In this document: positions 54,402-63,646 of the stretch, piece after piece | Layout: every line of letters starts with the position of its first letter | How positions within the stretch are numbered: the first letter of the stretch is position 1 | From: Planctomycetaceae bacterium | Lineage (GTDB): Bacteria; Planctomycetota; Planctomycetia; Planctomycetales; Planctomycetaceae | Direction of reading: 5' to 3' | Length of the DNA stretch: 64,000 bases | Assembly (NCBI GenBank): GCA_020426505.1 | Contig: JAGQPX010000012.1 | Location: 1 to 64,000, forward strand | Program-made: the position numbers and the translations under genes | Notes under the pieces: generated by a model | What the model saw: the letters and a program-made list of their open reading frames with translations, nothing else | What the model was told of the DNA's origin: nothing | The model's database searches: none

Positions 54402-57242
54402 ATGCGAATCACATGCAAGAAGTGCGGCACCGAACTCGAGTTGCCTGATGGAACTCAGACGGACGATGTTGTTCGTTGTGGGAATTGCGGCAAGGGCATT
54501 CGTGTCACGTTACGCCCCTCACGTAAGCGTGTTGCAGCACCCGTCGGTGGGGATGTGCCGGAGCCAAAGCGTCGTGGCGGACGTGGCGTGATGGCCATTG
54601 TGGCATTGCTGGTACTGGGGGGCGTGGGATACGCAATCTTCCAGAACGACGGCCTTGATGTTGCCGCCGTCAAGGAAGCTGTCCAGAACAAACTGACAGG
54701 CAACCCAGAGGCATCCGATGTGAACGCGTCGGGCGATGACGATCTCGCAACACAGGTCGCCGCATTGTTCGAGGAACGGTGCCACAGCTGTCATGGCGAA
54801 GGCGGCAGCGATGAAGGCGGCTTCAACTTCGTGCTGCGGCTCGACAAGCTGACAGAAGATGACGCTTATGTGACGGCAAACGATCCGGAGAATTCGTACC
54901 TGTTTGCGCGGATCGAGGATGCGGAGATGCCTCCGCCGGGTGAGGGGGAGCCGTTCAGCGATGTTGAGATTGAATTGGTCCGAACATGGATCGAATCAGG
55001 AGCGGCTCCGGTCGGAGGAGCGACGGAGGGTCCTGAGCCGGTCAGTAATGACGAACTGCTGTTCGCGATGCGTGAGAATCTACAGACGGTCGATGAGGCG
55101 GATCGTCAGAACACTCGCTACTTCACATTGACGCACCTCTACAACGCGGGGCTCTCACAGGATGAGATGGAGACCTATCGACTGGCAATGTCGAAATTGC
55201 TGAACAGTTTGAGTTGGCAGCCGGATTTGGTTGTGCCCGAACGAATCGGCGAGGAGGAGTCGCTGCTGCGAGTCAATCTGGCGAACCTGGGATGGGACGC
55301 AGACACGTGGGACGCGATCGTCGACACCGATCCGTACGCGACAGTCGTTTCAACACCAGATGGACTCGCGATTCGCGACCTCACCGGAACTGACGTGCCG
55401 AACGTTCGAGCTGACTGGTTCGTGTCGCGTGCCTCACGGGCTCCGTTGTACTACGACATTCTGGAGATCCCGGAGCAGTTTGACGATCTCCTGACGCGGC
55501 CTGAGATTCAGGTCAACGTCGATCGAAATATCGCGGGTGATCAGGTGGTCCGGGCAGCATTTGTCGAGTCGGGCGTTTCGGACAACAACCGCATGATCGA
55601 GCGGCACGCCTTTCAACATGGCGGATTCTGGGTCAGTTACGATTTCGCTTCCAGCACTGATCAGCAGAATGTTCTGGAGCATCCGCTCGGTCCCGACGGT
55701 AATGATGCGTTCGATCATGATGGTGGCGAGATCATCTGGAATCTGCCGAACGGGATGCAGGCGTACATGCTCGTCGATGGCGATGGCAACCGCATCGACA
55801 AAGGCCCCCTTGATATCGTCGCTGACGACAAACAAGCCGATCGGGCGGTGGTGTGCGGTCTTTCGTGCATGTCTTGTCACGCGAACGGCATGATTCGCAA
55901 GCAGGACGAGGTGCGGCCGACCGTTCTCGCGAATCGTGACGCCTACCCACAAGCGGATCGGATTCTTCGGCAGTATCCGGACGCGGACGTCATCAACGGC
56001 GTCCTCGATGAGGACACCGAACGTTTCGAGGGAGCCCTCAAAGACCTCGGTTTCGATCGGCTGACGGACACAAGTGAGCCGGTTTTCCACATGGCCAAGC
56101 GATTCGAACAGGCGGTCGATCGTTCTCTCGCTGCTGCTGAGTTCGGAGTCTCAGAGGAGCAGTTCGTCTCGCTGCTGGATGAGACACCGAAGGTGGCACG
56201 CGTGTTGGGACCGTTGAAGCTGCCGAACGGGAAAGTCAAACGGAAACAGTTTCTGGCAGAGTTCAAGTCAGCCGCCAAGGCTTTCGGCTTCGGAGAGGCG
56301 TTCGGAGTCAGTCCAACAGCTGATGTGCCGGACGCCAACATCGCGGATGCAGGAGATGTGACGGCCACGGATGGGAACGTGCCGACTGCTCCGGCTGCGA
56401 ATAACACACCTGCGCAGCCGAAAGGGCCGCCAGATGATCTGCCACCAGCAGAGTTCGCAGATAACGCAACGCAACCGACGGCACCCGGGTCCACTGAAGC
56501 CATCCCGGTCGAGCCCCCCCCGGCGTTAATCCACCAGTGGATCAACACGGACGGCAAGCCGATGCTCAACGGCTACTTCCTGCAAATCACAAGGACAGGA
56601 GACGTGCAGATCGGAGTCGTCGATCGCAACTGGTCAATCGAAACGACTGAAGGCGACACACAGGAGTTTGTCGGATCGTTCATGTCCTTCTACAAGGACC
56701 CCGGTCAACCGACGATGGTCCGGATCGAAGCGGATCTCGGACAGATTTTGAACTACGTGGACTTTCCGATCGACGCGTTCTGTGAGGACGACAAAGTGTA
56801 CCTCGCGAACCTGGAGGAACATGTTCGCTATGCGAACTTCTACAAGAAGCGGTTGAGGTCTTTCACGCTCCCTTGGGATGAGATTTCACCAGCTGACCAA
56901 CGTTACGTGTATGAAGTTGTCGCTGCCATTCAGCAGGGGCGATATGGCCCTGTTGCCGGTGCGCCGGCTGAGCCACCGATTGGCGATGCGATTCCGGCAG
57001 GTCCTCCTCAACAGCCGCTTGCTGGACAAAGCAATGTCCCTGCAGGTGCACCTCCGGGCACAGATCCGACTCCACCGGTTGCAAACCCCACTGCACCAGC
57101 GCCAGTGACGCCCGTGACTGCTCCCGGTCCGGAACCTCCGAGCGTTCCGGTCAGTCAGCTACCGCCGCAGTCAGGAAACGAGCCCATCAAAGAGCCACCA
57201 GCTCCTGCAACGGCGCCGGTTCCTCCGTCGTTTGACTACTGA
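54402..57242 (+). CDS. Zinc-ribbon, transmembrane, di-haem planctomycete cytochrome
   Basis: A 946-residue protein. Residues 5-29 are an MJ0042-type zinc ribbon (Cys5, Cys8, Cys26, Cys29). A single membrane span at 63-80 (VMAIVALLVLGGVGYAIF) follows a basic cytoplasmic stretch. Outside the membrane, a PSCyt1-like haem site Cys127-His-Ser-Cys130-His131 is followed by IEDAEMPPPGEGEPFSDVEI, a long domain, a second site Cys489-Met-Ser-Cys492-His493, a linker rich in Ala/Pro, and an SHD1-like beta domain near residues 710-840 (FTLPWDEISPADQRYVYE). The last 90 residues are Pro-rich. The start is backed by GGAGAG. It links a cytoplasmic zinc site to an external haem domain. Confidence 0.85.
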   Translation: MRITCKKCGTELELPDGTQTDDVVRCGNCGKGIRVTLRPSRKRVAAPVGGDVPEPKRRGGRGVMAIVALLVLGGVGYAIFQNDGLDVAAVKEAVQNKLTGNPEASDVNASGDDDLATQVAALFEERCHSCHGEGGSDEGGFNFVLRLDKLTEDDAYVTANDPENSYLFARIEDAEMPPPGEGEPFSDVEIELVRTWIESGAAPVGGATEGPEPVSNDELLFAMRENLQTVDEADRQNTRYFTLTHLYNAGLSQDEMETYRLAMSKLLNSLSWQPDLVVPERIGEEESLLRVNLANLGWDADTWDAIVDTDPYATVVSTPDGLAIRDLTGTDVPNVRADWFVSRASRAPLYYDILEIPEQFDDLLTRPEIQVNVDRNIAGDQVVRAAFVESGVSDNNRMIERHAFQHGGFWVSYDFASSTDQQNVLEHPLGPDGNDAFDHDGGEIIWNLPNGMQAYMLVDGDGNRIDKGPLDIVADDKQADRAVVCGLSCMSCHANGMIRKQDEVRPTVLANRDAYPQADRILRQYPDADVINGVLDEDTERFEGALKDLGFDRLTDTSEPVFHMAKRFEQAVDRSLAAAEFGVSEEQFVSLLDETPKVARVLGPLKLPNGKVKRKQFLAEFKSAAKAFGFGEAFGVSPTADVPDANIADAGDVTATDGNVPTAPAANNTPAQPKGPPDDLPPAEFADNATQPTAPGSTEAIPVEPPPALIHQWINTDGKPMLNGYFLQITRTGDVQIGVVDRNWSIETTEGDTQEFVGSFMSFYKDPGQPTMVRIEADLGQILNYVDFPIDAFCEDDKVYLANLEEHVRYANFYKKRLRSFTLPWDEISPADQRYVYEVVAAIQQGRYGPVAGAPAEPPIGDAIPAGPPQQPLAGQSNVPAGAPPGTDPTPPVANPTAPAPVTPVTAPGPEPPSVPVSQLPPQSGNEPIKEPPAPATAPVPPSFDY

Positions 57243-57275
57243 TTACAGAGTCAGACCTGCGATGATTGTCTGGCC

Positions 57276-58052
57276 TCATGCAAACTCCGGACGACGTCTG
57301 CGGAGTTGGTCTTTCAAGCGGGAGACGATGCTGGAGTGCATCTGGCTGACGCGACTTTCGGAAAGTCCGAGCGTCTGGCCGATCTCTTTCATCGTCAGCT
57401 CTTCGTAGTAGTAGAGAATCACGATCAGACGTTCGTTGCGGTTGAGGCCCTTCGTGACCAGCCGCATGATGTCCCGTTTCTGGATACCTCCCGTCGGGTC
57501 TTCCCCTTTGGCGTCTTCCAGAATGTCGATCTCTCGCACGTCCTTGTAGGAGTCGGTCTCGTACCACTTCTTGTTGAGACTGACGAGGTTGACCGCGTTG
57601 GCGTCGGATCGCAGCTTGTGAAACTCTTCGAGAGAAAGTTCCATCTTCTCGGCGATCTCAGCGTCCAACGGCGGACGACCAAGTTGGGCTTCGAGAGCTT
57701 TCTTCGCTGCCCCCAATTTGCTGGCTTTGCTGCGAACGAGACGGGGGACCCAGTCCATCGTCCGAAGTTCGTCGAGCATGGCCCCACGGATTCGTGGCAC
57801 GCAATATGTCTCGAACTTCACGCCTCGGCTGAGGTCGAACGCATCAATCGCGTCCATGAGACCGAACACGCCGGAAGAAATGAGGTCGTTGATGTCGACC
57901 CCTTCCGGAAGTTTGGCCCAGACTCGCTCGGCGTTGTAGCGGACGAGGGGGAAGTAATTCTCAATCAGGCGATTGCGAAGTTCCTGATTGCTTTGATCCG
58001 ATTTGTAGTCGTTCCAAAGCTGTTGGATTTCAGGGGAAACCTTCGTTGCCAT
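57276..58052 (-). CDS. fliA: RNA polymerase sigma factor, FliA/WhiG (sigma-28) type
   Basis: A 258-residue sigma-70-family factor. Region 2 reads DINDLISSGVFGLMDAIDAF and FETYCVPRIRGAMLDELRTM followed by DWVPR, diagnostic of the FliA/SigD/WhiG subgroup; region 4 is LTMKEIGQTLGLSESRVSQM. GGAGG sits five to six bases before the ATG. FliA directs flagellar and chemotaxis promoters (TAAA-N15-GCCGATAA type). No flagellar structural gene is visible in the window; a short FlhF-like ORF lies 244 bases upstream on the same strand. It converges on the cytochrome gene with 33 bases between. Confidence 0.95.
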   Translation of the reverse strand: MATKVSPEIQQLWNDYKSDQSNQELRNRLIENYFPLVRYNAERVWAKLPEGVDINDLISSGVFGLMDAIDAFDLSRGVKFETYCVPRIRGAMLDELRTMDWVPRLVRSKASKLGAAKKALEAQLGRPPLDAEIAEKMELSLEEFHKLRSDANAVNLVSLNKKWYETDSYKDVREIDILEDAKGEDPTGGIQKRDIMRLVTKGLNRNERLIVILYYYEELTMKEIGQTLGLSESRVSQMHSSIVSRLKDQLRRRRPEFA

Positions 58053-58844
58053 ATAGTCCTCCGTGACAGCAGCATCTTGCTGTAAAGCTCAGTTGTCATC
58101 CGTGACAGGTGATGTCTCTCCACTCGAAGCACGGTGCGATCCAAGCGCATCAGACCGCACAGACGGAGAAACATCACTTCGTGTGTATCGACCGATCGTG
58201 GTCGCCATGTTCATAAAAACTCGTGAAAGCTACGTAACCGTCAGACTCTGCCACCGGGAGAGTCGACCGTTTCTCTACTTGTCGATGATTGGTAGTCAGG
58301 AGTGTCCTTGATGTGCGTTGGTGACGACGCTCCGCGAGCGTGGCTTCAAACCGTGTGAATTGGTCGCTTGCTTTTCCATTTCGTGTTGCAAACGCACAAG
58401 CGCATCGCGCACTGACGACGCTTGAAATGAGTAGACCTTCGACATTCGAGGGGAATCCACGATGGGTGAGTGAAATAGTGATACGCAGGTTGAACCGCAA
58501 CGGCCTCTGCAAGAACTTGCACGCAGAGTGCTCGTTCCAACAGGCCGGCGACGTTGAGGTGTCTTCAAATTGTTAGTCGAGACTCCGTGGCAGGAGTCTG
58601 AGATGTGATTTCAAAGGGGACGTACCCTGATCAACTCGCAAACCCCCGTCCATCAGCGGACTGGCAGCGCGACGAGTGTTCACAGGTTGAATTGTGTGAA
58701 GGGAGAATCAGTTTCGAGGGCGGGGCGGGATTGATATCCGAACGATCAAACGTCCGTCCAGCCTGAAGAGCCCACGAAACGTAAGAATCATTCCGGCAGT
58801 TCCTGCTGTGGTGCCGGAACCTCCATGCAAACAAGGAGTTGTGT
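58053..58844. other. Mostly non-coding stretch upstream of fliA
   Basis: Apart from the short minus-strand ORF at 58296-58445 I see no credible gene in this 790-base stretch. Its right end contains the ribosome binding site of the 32-codon ORF at 58845. Confidence 0.5.
58296..58445 (-). CDS. Short ORF resembling the FlhF N terminus (possible remnant)
   Basis: A 49-codon frame beginning MSKVYSFQASSVRDALVRLQ, then HEMEKQATNSHG. FlhF proteins start with a similar strand-helix unit (K-x-(F/Y)-x-A-x-(S/D)-(M/V)-x-(D/E)-AL). In many bacteria flhF and flhG precede fliA. Here only this stub precedes fliA on the same strand, ending in a stop instead of continuing to the GTPase domain. There is no clear ribosome site. 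The resemblance is short and may be chance. Confidence 0.3.
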   Translation of the reverse strand: MSKVYSFQASSVRDALVRLQHEMEKQATNSHGLKPRSRSVVTNAHQGHS

Positions 58845-58943
58845 ATGATTTCGTTATCTGGCTTCTTTAAGACTTACGTGAAACGTCAAGCACGTTCTGC
58901 CGAACGTTTTTCCTGTCATCCACATCGCGTGCTCTTTCGGTGA
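58845..58943 (+). CDS. 32-residue basic peptide ORF
   Basis: AAGGAG is placed six bases before an ATG that opens MISLSGFFKTYVKRQARSAE, then RFSCHPHRVLFR and TGA. The ribosome site is as good as any in the window. The peptide is strongly basic (Arg, Lys, His) with a short hydrophobic start. It is 173 bases upstream of glnS on the same strand, so it could be a leader peptide or a free small protein. No Gln codon cluster is present that would suggest attenuation by glutamine supply. Confidence 0.4.
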   Translation: MISLSGFFKTYVKRQARSAERFSCHPHRVLFR

Positions 58944-59116
58944 AAACTGCCTGTCGGCGACTGCAAATTGGACACCTTCACGGACAGCGATGCTCACCCT
59001 GACCAGGATTGCCCGCTTGGTTGCGGACTATCCTCTCTCCGAACGCCTGATACACTTCTCGTGTCATCGAAGTCGGCCATTCGAGCGAGACAGTGTGAAG
59101 ACGGGAAGGAACTGAA

Positions 59117-60805
59117 ATGTCGGTGGATGAGAGTCGTGAGAGTGAGAAGAAGCTGGATGTGATCCGGCAGGTCGTTGCTGACGACGTGGCTGCTGGGACG
59201 CATGCGGGGCGGGTGCAGACGCGGTTTCCTCCGGAGCCGAATGGGTATCTGCACATCGGCCATGCCAAATCGATCTGCCTCAACTTCGGCATCGCACAGG
59301 AATTCGGCGGGCGGTGCAATCTGCGGTTTGATGATACGAACCCAACCAAGGAAGACGTCGAGTATGTGGACTCGATTCAGGAGGACGTGCGTTGGTTGGG
59401 GTTCGAGTGGGACGAGTTGCACTTTGCGTCTGATTACTTCGAGCAGTTGTATGAGTGGGCCTGTCAGTTGATCAGGCAGGGGGATGCGTACGTCGATAGT
59501 CAGTCGCCGGAGGAGATCCGGGCACAGCGGGGGACAGCGACGCAACCGGGGACAAACTCACCCGACCGCGATCGTTCGGTTGAGGAGAACCTCGAACTGT
59601 TCGAGAGGATGCGATCTGGTGACTTCGCGGACGGTAAGCATCTACTGCGGGCGAAAATCGACATGGCGTCGAAGCACCTGATCCTGCGTGACCCGCCGAT
59701 GTACCGCATCCGCCACGCGGAGCATCATCGCACGGGGAGCGACTGGTGCATCTACCCGATGTACGACTACGCCCACGGACAAAGCGACTCACTCGAAGAG
59801 GTTACGCATTCGATCTGCACGCTCGAGTTCGAGACGCACCGGCCACTATACGACTGGTTCATCAAGAAATTGGGCATTTTCCCCTCGAAGCAGTACGAAT
59901 TCGCCAGGCTGAGCCTGACGTACACCGTCACGAGCAAAAGGAAGTTACTTGAACTCGTCGAGGGTGGATTCGTTGACGGCTGGGACGATCCACGCATGCC
60001 GACGTTGTGCGGACTGCGACGTCGCGGATACACGCCAGAGGCGATTCGAGATTTCTGCAATGACATCGGCATCACCCGTTACAACGGTAAGACGGACATG
60101 GTCGTGCTCGAAAACGCGTTGCGAGCTGACCTCAACAAACGAGCCGAACGTCGGATGGCGGTGCTCAGACCACTCAAAGTGGTGATCACGAACTATCCCG
60201 AAGGTCAAACGGAGGAGTTGGAGGCCATCAACAACCCTGAGGACGAGTCAGCTGGTACACGCATGGTGCCGTTCGGTCGAGAGCTGTACATCGAGCAGGA
60301 GGACTTCATGGAGGACGCTCCCAAGAAGTTCTTCCGTTTGGCGCCGGGTCGGGAAGTGCGGCTGCGTTATGCGTACTTCATCACGTGCACTGATGTCATC
60401 AAGAATGATGCCGGCGAGATCGTCGAGTTGCACGCGACGTATGACCCGGCGACGAAAGGGGGCGACGCTCCCGATGGCCGCAAGGTGAAGGGCACACTGC
60501 ACTGGGTGAGTGCTGAGCATGCAGTCAACGCTGAGGTGCGGCTGTACGATCACCTCTGCAAGGTCGAGGACCTGGGCAAAGTCCCCGAAGGCGAAGATTG
60601 GAAGTCCTACCTGAACGAGACTTCACTCGAAACGCTGACCGATTGCCGGTTAGAGCCATCGCTGGCGGACTTCGAGGCGGGAACGCCTGTTCAGTTTGAA
60701 CGGCTGGGGTACTTCACACCCGATACCCGTTCGATGTCCTCAGAGAAGCCTGTTTTCAACCGAAGTGTCACGCTCCGAGATGCCTGGGCGAAGATGCAAA
60801 ACTAG
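59117..60805 (+). CDS. glnS: Glutaminyl-tRNA synthetase
   Basis: A 562-residue class I synthetase that charges tRNA-Gln with glutamine in the cytoplasm. The HIGH motif is [12 protein letters not shown] (residues 41-52) and the KMSKS-type motif is [10 protein letters not shown] near residue 272. Other family landmarks: [37 protein letters not shown] and the C-terminal beta-barrel that reads the anticodon ([45 protein letters not shown]). Length is close to the E. coli enzyme. AAGGA lies six bases before the ATG. An insertion ([20 protein letters not shown]) replaces the usual short loop after the acceptor-stem domain start. Confidence 0.97.
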   Translation: MSVDESRESEKKLDVIRQVVADDVAAGTHAGRVQTRFPPEPNGYLHIGHAKSICLNFGIAQEFGGRCNLRFDDTNPTKEDVEYVDSIQEDVRWLGFEWDELHFASDYFEQLYEWACQLIRQGDAYVDSQSPEEIRAQRGTATQPGTNSPDRDRSVEENLELFERMRSGDFADGKHLLRAKIDMASKHLILRDPPMYRIRHAEHHRTGSDWCIYPMYDYAHGQSDSLEEVTHSICTLEFETHRPLYDWFIKKLGIFPSKQYEFARLSLTYTVTSKRKLLELVEGGFVDGWDDPRMPTLCGLRRRGYTPEAIRDFCNDIGITRYNGKTDMVVLENALRADLNKRAERRMAVLRPLKVVITNYPEGQTEELEAINNPEDESAGTRMVPFGRELYIEQEDFMEDAPKKFFRLAPGREVRLRYAYFITCTDVIKNDAGEIVELHATYDPATKGGDAPDGRKVKGTLHWVSAEHAVNAEVRLYDHLCKVEDLGKVPEGEDWKSYLNETSLETLTDCRLEPSLADFEAGTPVQFERLGYFTPDTRSMSSEKPVFNRSVTLRDAWAKMQN

Positions 60806-60991
60806 TGACTGGTGCCGGTCCTCGGACGACTGCTGATCGGCAGGAAGTGCGCGAATTGTCCGGTCAAGGAGCGAGTTCCGGCCGAAATTGTCGGCAAACG
60901 ATGTCTGCGGCTTGAGGCAGAATCTGGGGTCTGATACTTCTCCGCGACCGGTCAGCCACCCTGCGCTGACTGTGGATAGAATATCCCCTGT

Positions 60992-63481
60992 ATGAGGCAT
61001 GCCATGAGGGCATCCTTCGCCGCGATTCCATTGATAATTCTGGCTGTGGTCACCGGGACCGCAAGCCGGGCGATCGCGGAATATCCTTACGCATTGCCTG
61101 AGAATCCGTCTTTCGACGGCATCTACTCGCGAGGCAATTCGGGTGCTTCGATGATGTCCTTCGATCCGGACCTCGTCATCCCGGGCGATTATGGAAACGG
61201 AACCCAAGGTGAATATCTTCCGGACCAGTATCCACTTGATGGATTTGACGGCGACATCGGCCCGGCAGATTACCCAATTGATGACCCGATTCCTGGATTC
61301 GAAACAGTGTTTGCCAATGGTGCACCAATTTGGATCGGGCACATCGCCTCGTCCTACATGATCAGCTCCGAACGATCGCTTTGGAACGGGGAGCTCTTTC
61401 TCCCGCTGTGGCAGGACGGCCGGAACTTCTGGTTTTTCAACACCCGAGGACAGGTCGACGACGAAAGCGCCGGAGAGTTCAACATTGGAACCGGATTCCG
61501 CACGATGGCGTGGCCAGGATGGATTTTCGGCACGTACCTGTTTTACGATCGACTCGATTCGTCGAACGACAACGGCTTCTCACAAGCGACTCTCGGTGTC
61601 GAGGCAATGGACGTCTTCTGGGACTTCCGCTTCAACGTCTACTTTCCAGAATCAAAGGCCAAGCTCGTTTCGACACCTCCGGCGGCAACGATCTCGAACG
61701 GCACCATCCTGGTGACCAGCGGTGTCGAGCGTGCCTATTGGGGCGTCGACGTCGAAACGGGTGCATTGCTTTGGTCGTGGGGACCGAATGCCGAACATGA
61801 GCTTCGCGGCTTCGTCGGACTCTACCACTTCGACCACTCCGAGCCGGGTTTTGACAACATCACCGGTCCGCGGGCACGCATGGAATGGCGTGTTTACGAT
61901 CTCCCGTATTTTGGAAACGGCTCACGCTTCACATGGGGCTTCTCTGTTCAGGCCGACACCGAACGCGGCGGCGACGCCTCGGTCTTCGCCGGTCTGAGAA
62001 TCCCACTCGATCCTTGGGCAAACGCGAGACGACCCCTGTCGCAACTCCAGCGGCGAATGCTGGACTCTGTTGTCCGTGATGTCGACGTGGTCACAAACGC
62101 GGTGGGACAGTCCGAGTCGGCGATCAACACCCTCACTGAAAACAGGATCGAAAGTGTCCGTGTCCTGCAACAGGGTGACGACATTTCCAAATTGGTTGAA
62201 GAAGCCGGAGAAGACTCGGTTGTCGTTGTCGATGGCTCCGAAGGCGAGATTTACAGTGGCGAACCGATCAACCTGCAAACGGGCCAGTTGGTGATGGGAG
62301 GCGGAATGAAGCTCTCTGTCGTCGGTGAACGAACCGGCTTACCAGCGACGTTCACCGCCCCGGGCGCTCGTCCGAAAATCGAATTCGGCTCGCTCTCCAA
62401 TCCGTACCACACGTCTCCCCCAGGCTTCGTGATGGCCGACCATACGTTCCTCAAGGGTGTCGACATTCGAAGTGGTGGCCCAGCCGTCTCGGTCAATCAC
62501 GCGGATCATGTGACAATCGATGATGTTTACATCCGTGATGCCGATGGTGCAGGCATTGCCATCCAGGGGGCCAACCATGTCGAGGTGAACCATGTGACGA
62601 TCGATGAAGTCGATGGCTCCAACTGGAACAAGAGTGCAGGTTATGAAACTGCTGCTGTTTCGCAGGGAGCAGGAGTCGTTGCGATCGACTCTCGCAACGT
62701 CATGATTCACAACTCGACAATCCGAGAGACCGCTGGTCCGGGCATCAGCCTGCATGATACCGAGGAGGTGTCGATTTCAGGGATCGATTTGGACAACACG
62801 GGCTCCGACAATTACGAGTCTTACGGTTCCTTTGGGATCTGGGGAAATCGAACAGTCAACACACGTATTGATGAAGTAGATATCGACGGTGTGGGCGGCG
62901 GCATCTTCCTGTGGAACGCAGCTGGGACCGCCAAAATCACCAACTCGACCATCAAGGGCGAGCCATCGGAACTCGGAATCGGCATCAGAAAATCCTCAGG
63001 CGATCCGCTCGATCTGATCATCTCGGATAACACCATCGGGCAACGTGGACTCAAGTTGCGGACGGACAATGATGCTCACATGACAGCTCGGGTCACAGGA
63101 AATGACATCGGTGGCAACGGATCCTCCGTCGACATTGTGAGTTCGGGCACCGGCACGACCAACATCGGTCTGTTCGACAACACGATGGATGGCACATTGG
63201 AAGTTGACACATCAGATCAACGCGTCTTGAATCTTGTCCTTCAAGACAACACCCTCTTGCCCGGAACGACGACGCATTCGATCCTGAGTCGAGATGACGC
63301 GTCGACGTACCTGCTCTATGGCGGAAACATGTCGCCCAGTGACGTTCTCTTCGAGAACAACGCCGCGTTCTTCAGCCTGGAGCCGTTCATCGGCAACGAT
63401 CATTCGCCGATGCTCCAAGGGACCTTTAACAACCTTCCAATCGGCACGCTCCGATCCCGGGCTCCGACGTTGTTTGACTGA
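60992..63481 (+). CDS. Inverse-autotransporter-like barrel with beta-helix passenger
   Basis: An 829-residue exported protein. A signal peptide covers residues 1-29 (IPLIILAVVTGTASRAIA). Residues about 110-345 alternate in the manner of an outer-membrane barrel: NGELFLPLWQDGRNFWFFNT, FNIGTGFRTMAWPGWIFGTY, LRGFVGLYHFD, RMEWRVYDLPYFGNGSRFTW, ending VFAGLRIPL. The next segment (ANARRPLSQLQRRMLDSVVR) and the order barrel-first, passenger-second match the intimin/invasin-type inverse autotransporters. Residues 440-800 form a right-handed parallel beta-helix with repeated short strands (VTIDDVYIRDADGAGIAIQG, VMIHNSTIRETAGPGISLHD). It is probably an adhesin or carbohydrate-acting surface protein. 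Confidence 0.78.
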   Translation: MRHAMRASFAAIPLIILAVVTGTASRAIAEYPYALPENPSFDGIYSRGNSGASMMSFDPDLVIPGDYGNGTQGEYLPDQYPLDGFDGDIGPADYPIDDPIPGFETVFANGAPIWIGHIASSYMISSERSLWNGELFLPLWQDGRNFWFFNTRGQVDDESAGEFNIGTGFRTMAWPGWIFGTYLFYDRLDSSNDNGFSQATLGVEAMDVFWDFRFNVYFPESKAKLVSTPPAATISNGTILVTSGVERAYWGVDVETGALLWSWGPNAEHELRGFVGLYHFDHSEPGFDNITGPRARMEWRVYDLPYFGNGSRFTWGFSVQADTERGGDASVFAGLRIPLDPWANARRPLSQLQRRMLDSVVRDVDVVTNAVGQSESAINTLTENRIESVRVLQQGDDISKLVEEAGEDSVVVVDGSEGEIYSGEPINLQTGQLVMGGGMKLSVVGERTGLPATFTAPGARPKIEFGSLSNPYHTSPPGFVMADHTFLKGVDIRSGGPAVSVNHADHVTIDDVYIRDADGAGIAIQGANHVEVNHVTIDEVDGSNWNKSAGYETAAVSQGAGVVAIDSRNVMIHNSTIRETAGPGISLHDTEEVSISGIDLDNTGSDNYESYGSFGIWGNRTVNTRIDEVDIDGVGGGIFLWNAAGTAKITNSTIKGEPSELGIGIRKSSGDPLDLIISDNTIGQRGLKLRTDNDAHMTARVTGNDIGGNGSSVDIVSSGTGTTNIGLFDNTMDGTLEVDTSDQRVLNLVLQDNTLLPGTTTHSILSRDDASTYLLYGGNMSPSDVLFENNAAFFSLEPFIGNDHSPMLQGTFNNLPIGTLRSRAPTLFD

Positions 63482-63646
63482 GTTGGGTGGGTTTATGGTG
63501 AGCAGTCGTTGACATCCGATCGACTGCATGTGGCACCGCCTCCGCATTGGTAGGCTTGACGTTGGTTGCGGGGGATGTCAGATTCGCAGTCCTTCCGCTG
63601 ACTTCTGCGAGTCACACTCCTGCCCACCCGACCATCGCGTGCTCTG

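Noticed and set aside
57306-58085. Plus-strand ORF of 259 codons over fliA
   Set aside because: Antisense of the sigma factor, caused by GC-biased third positions.
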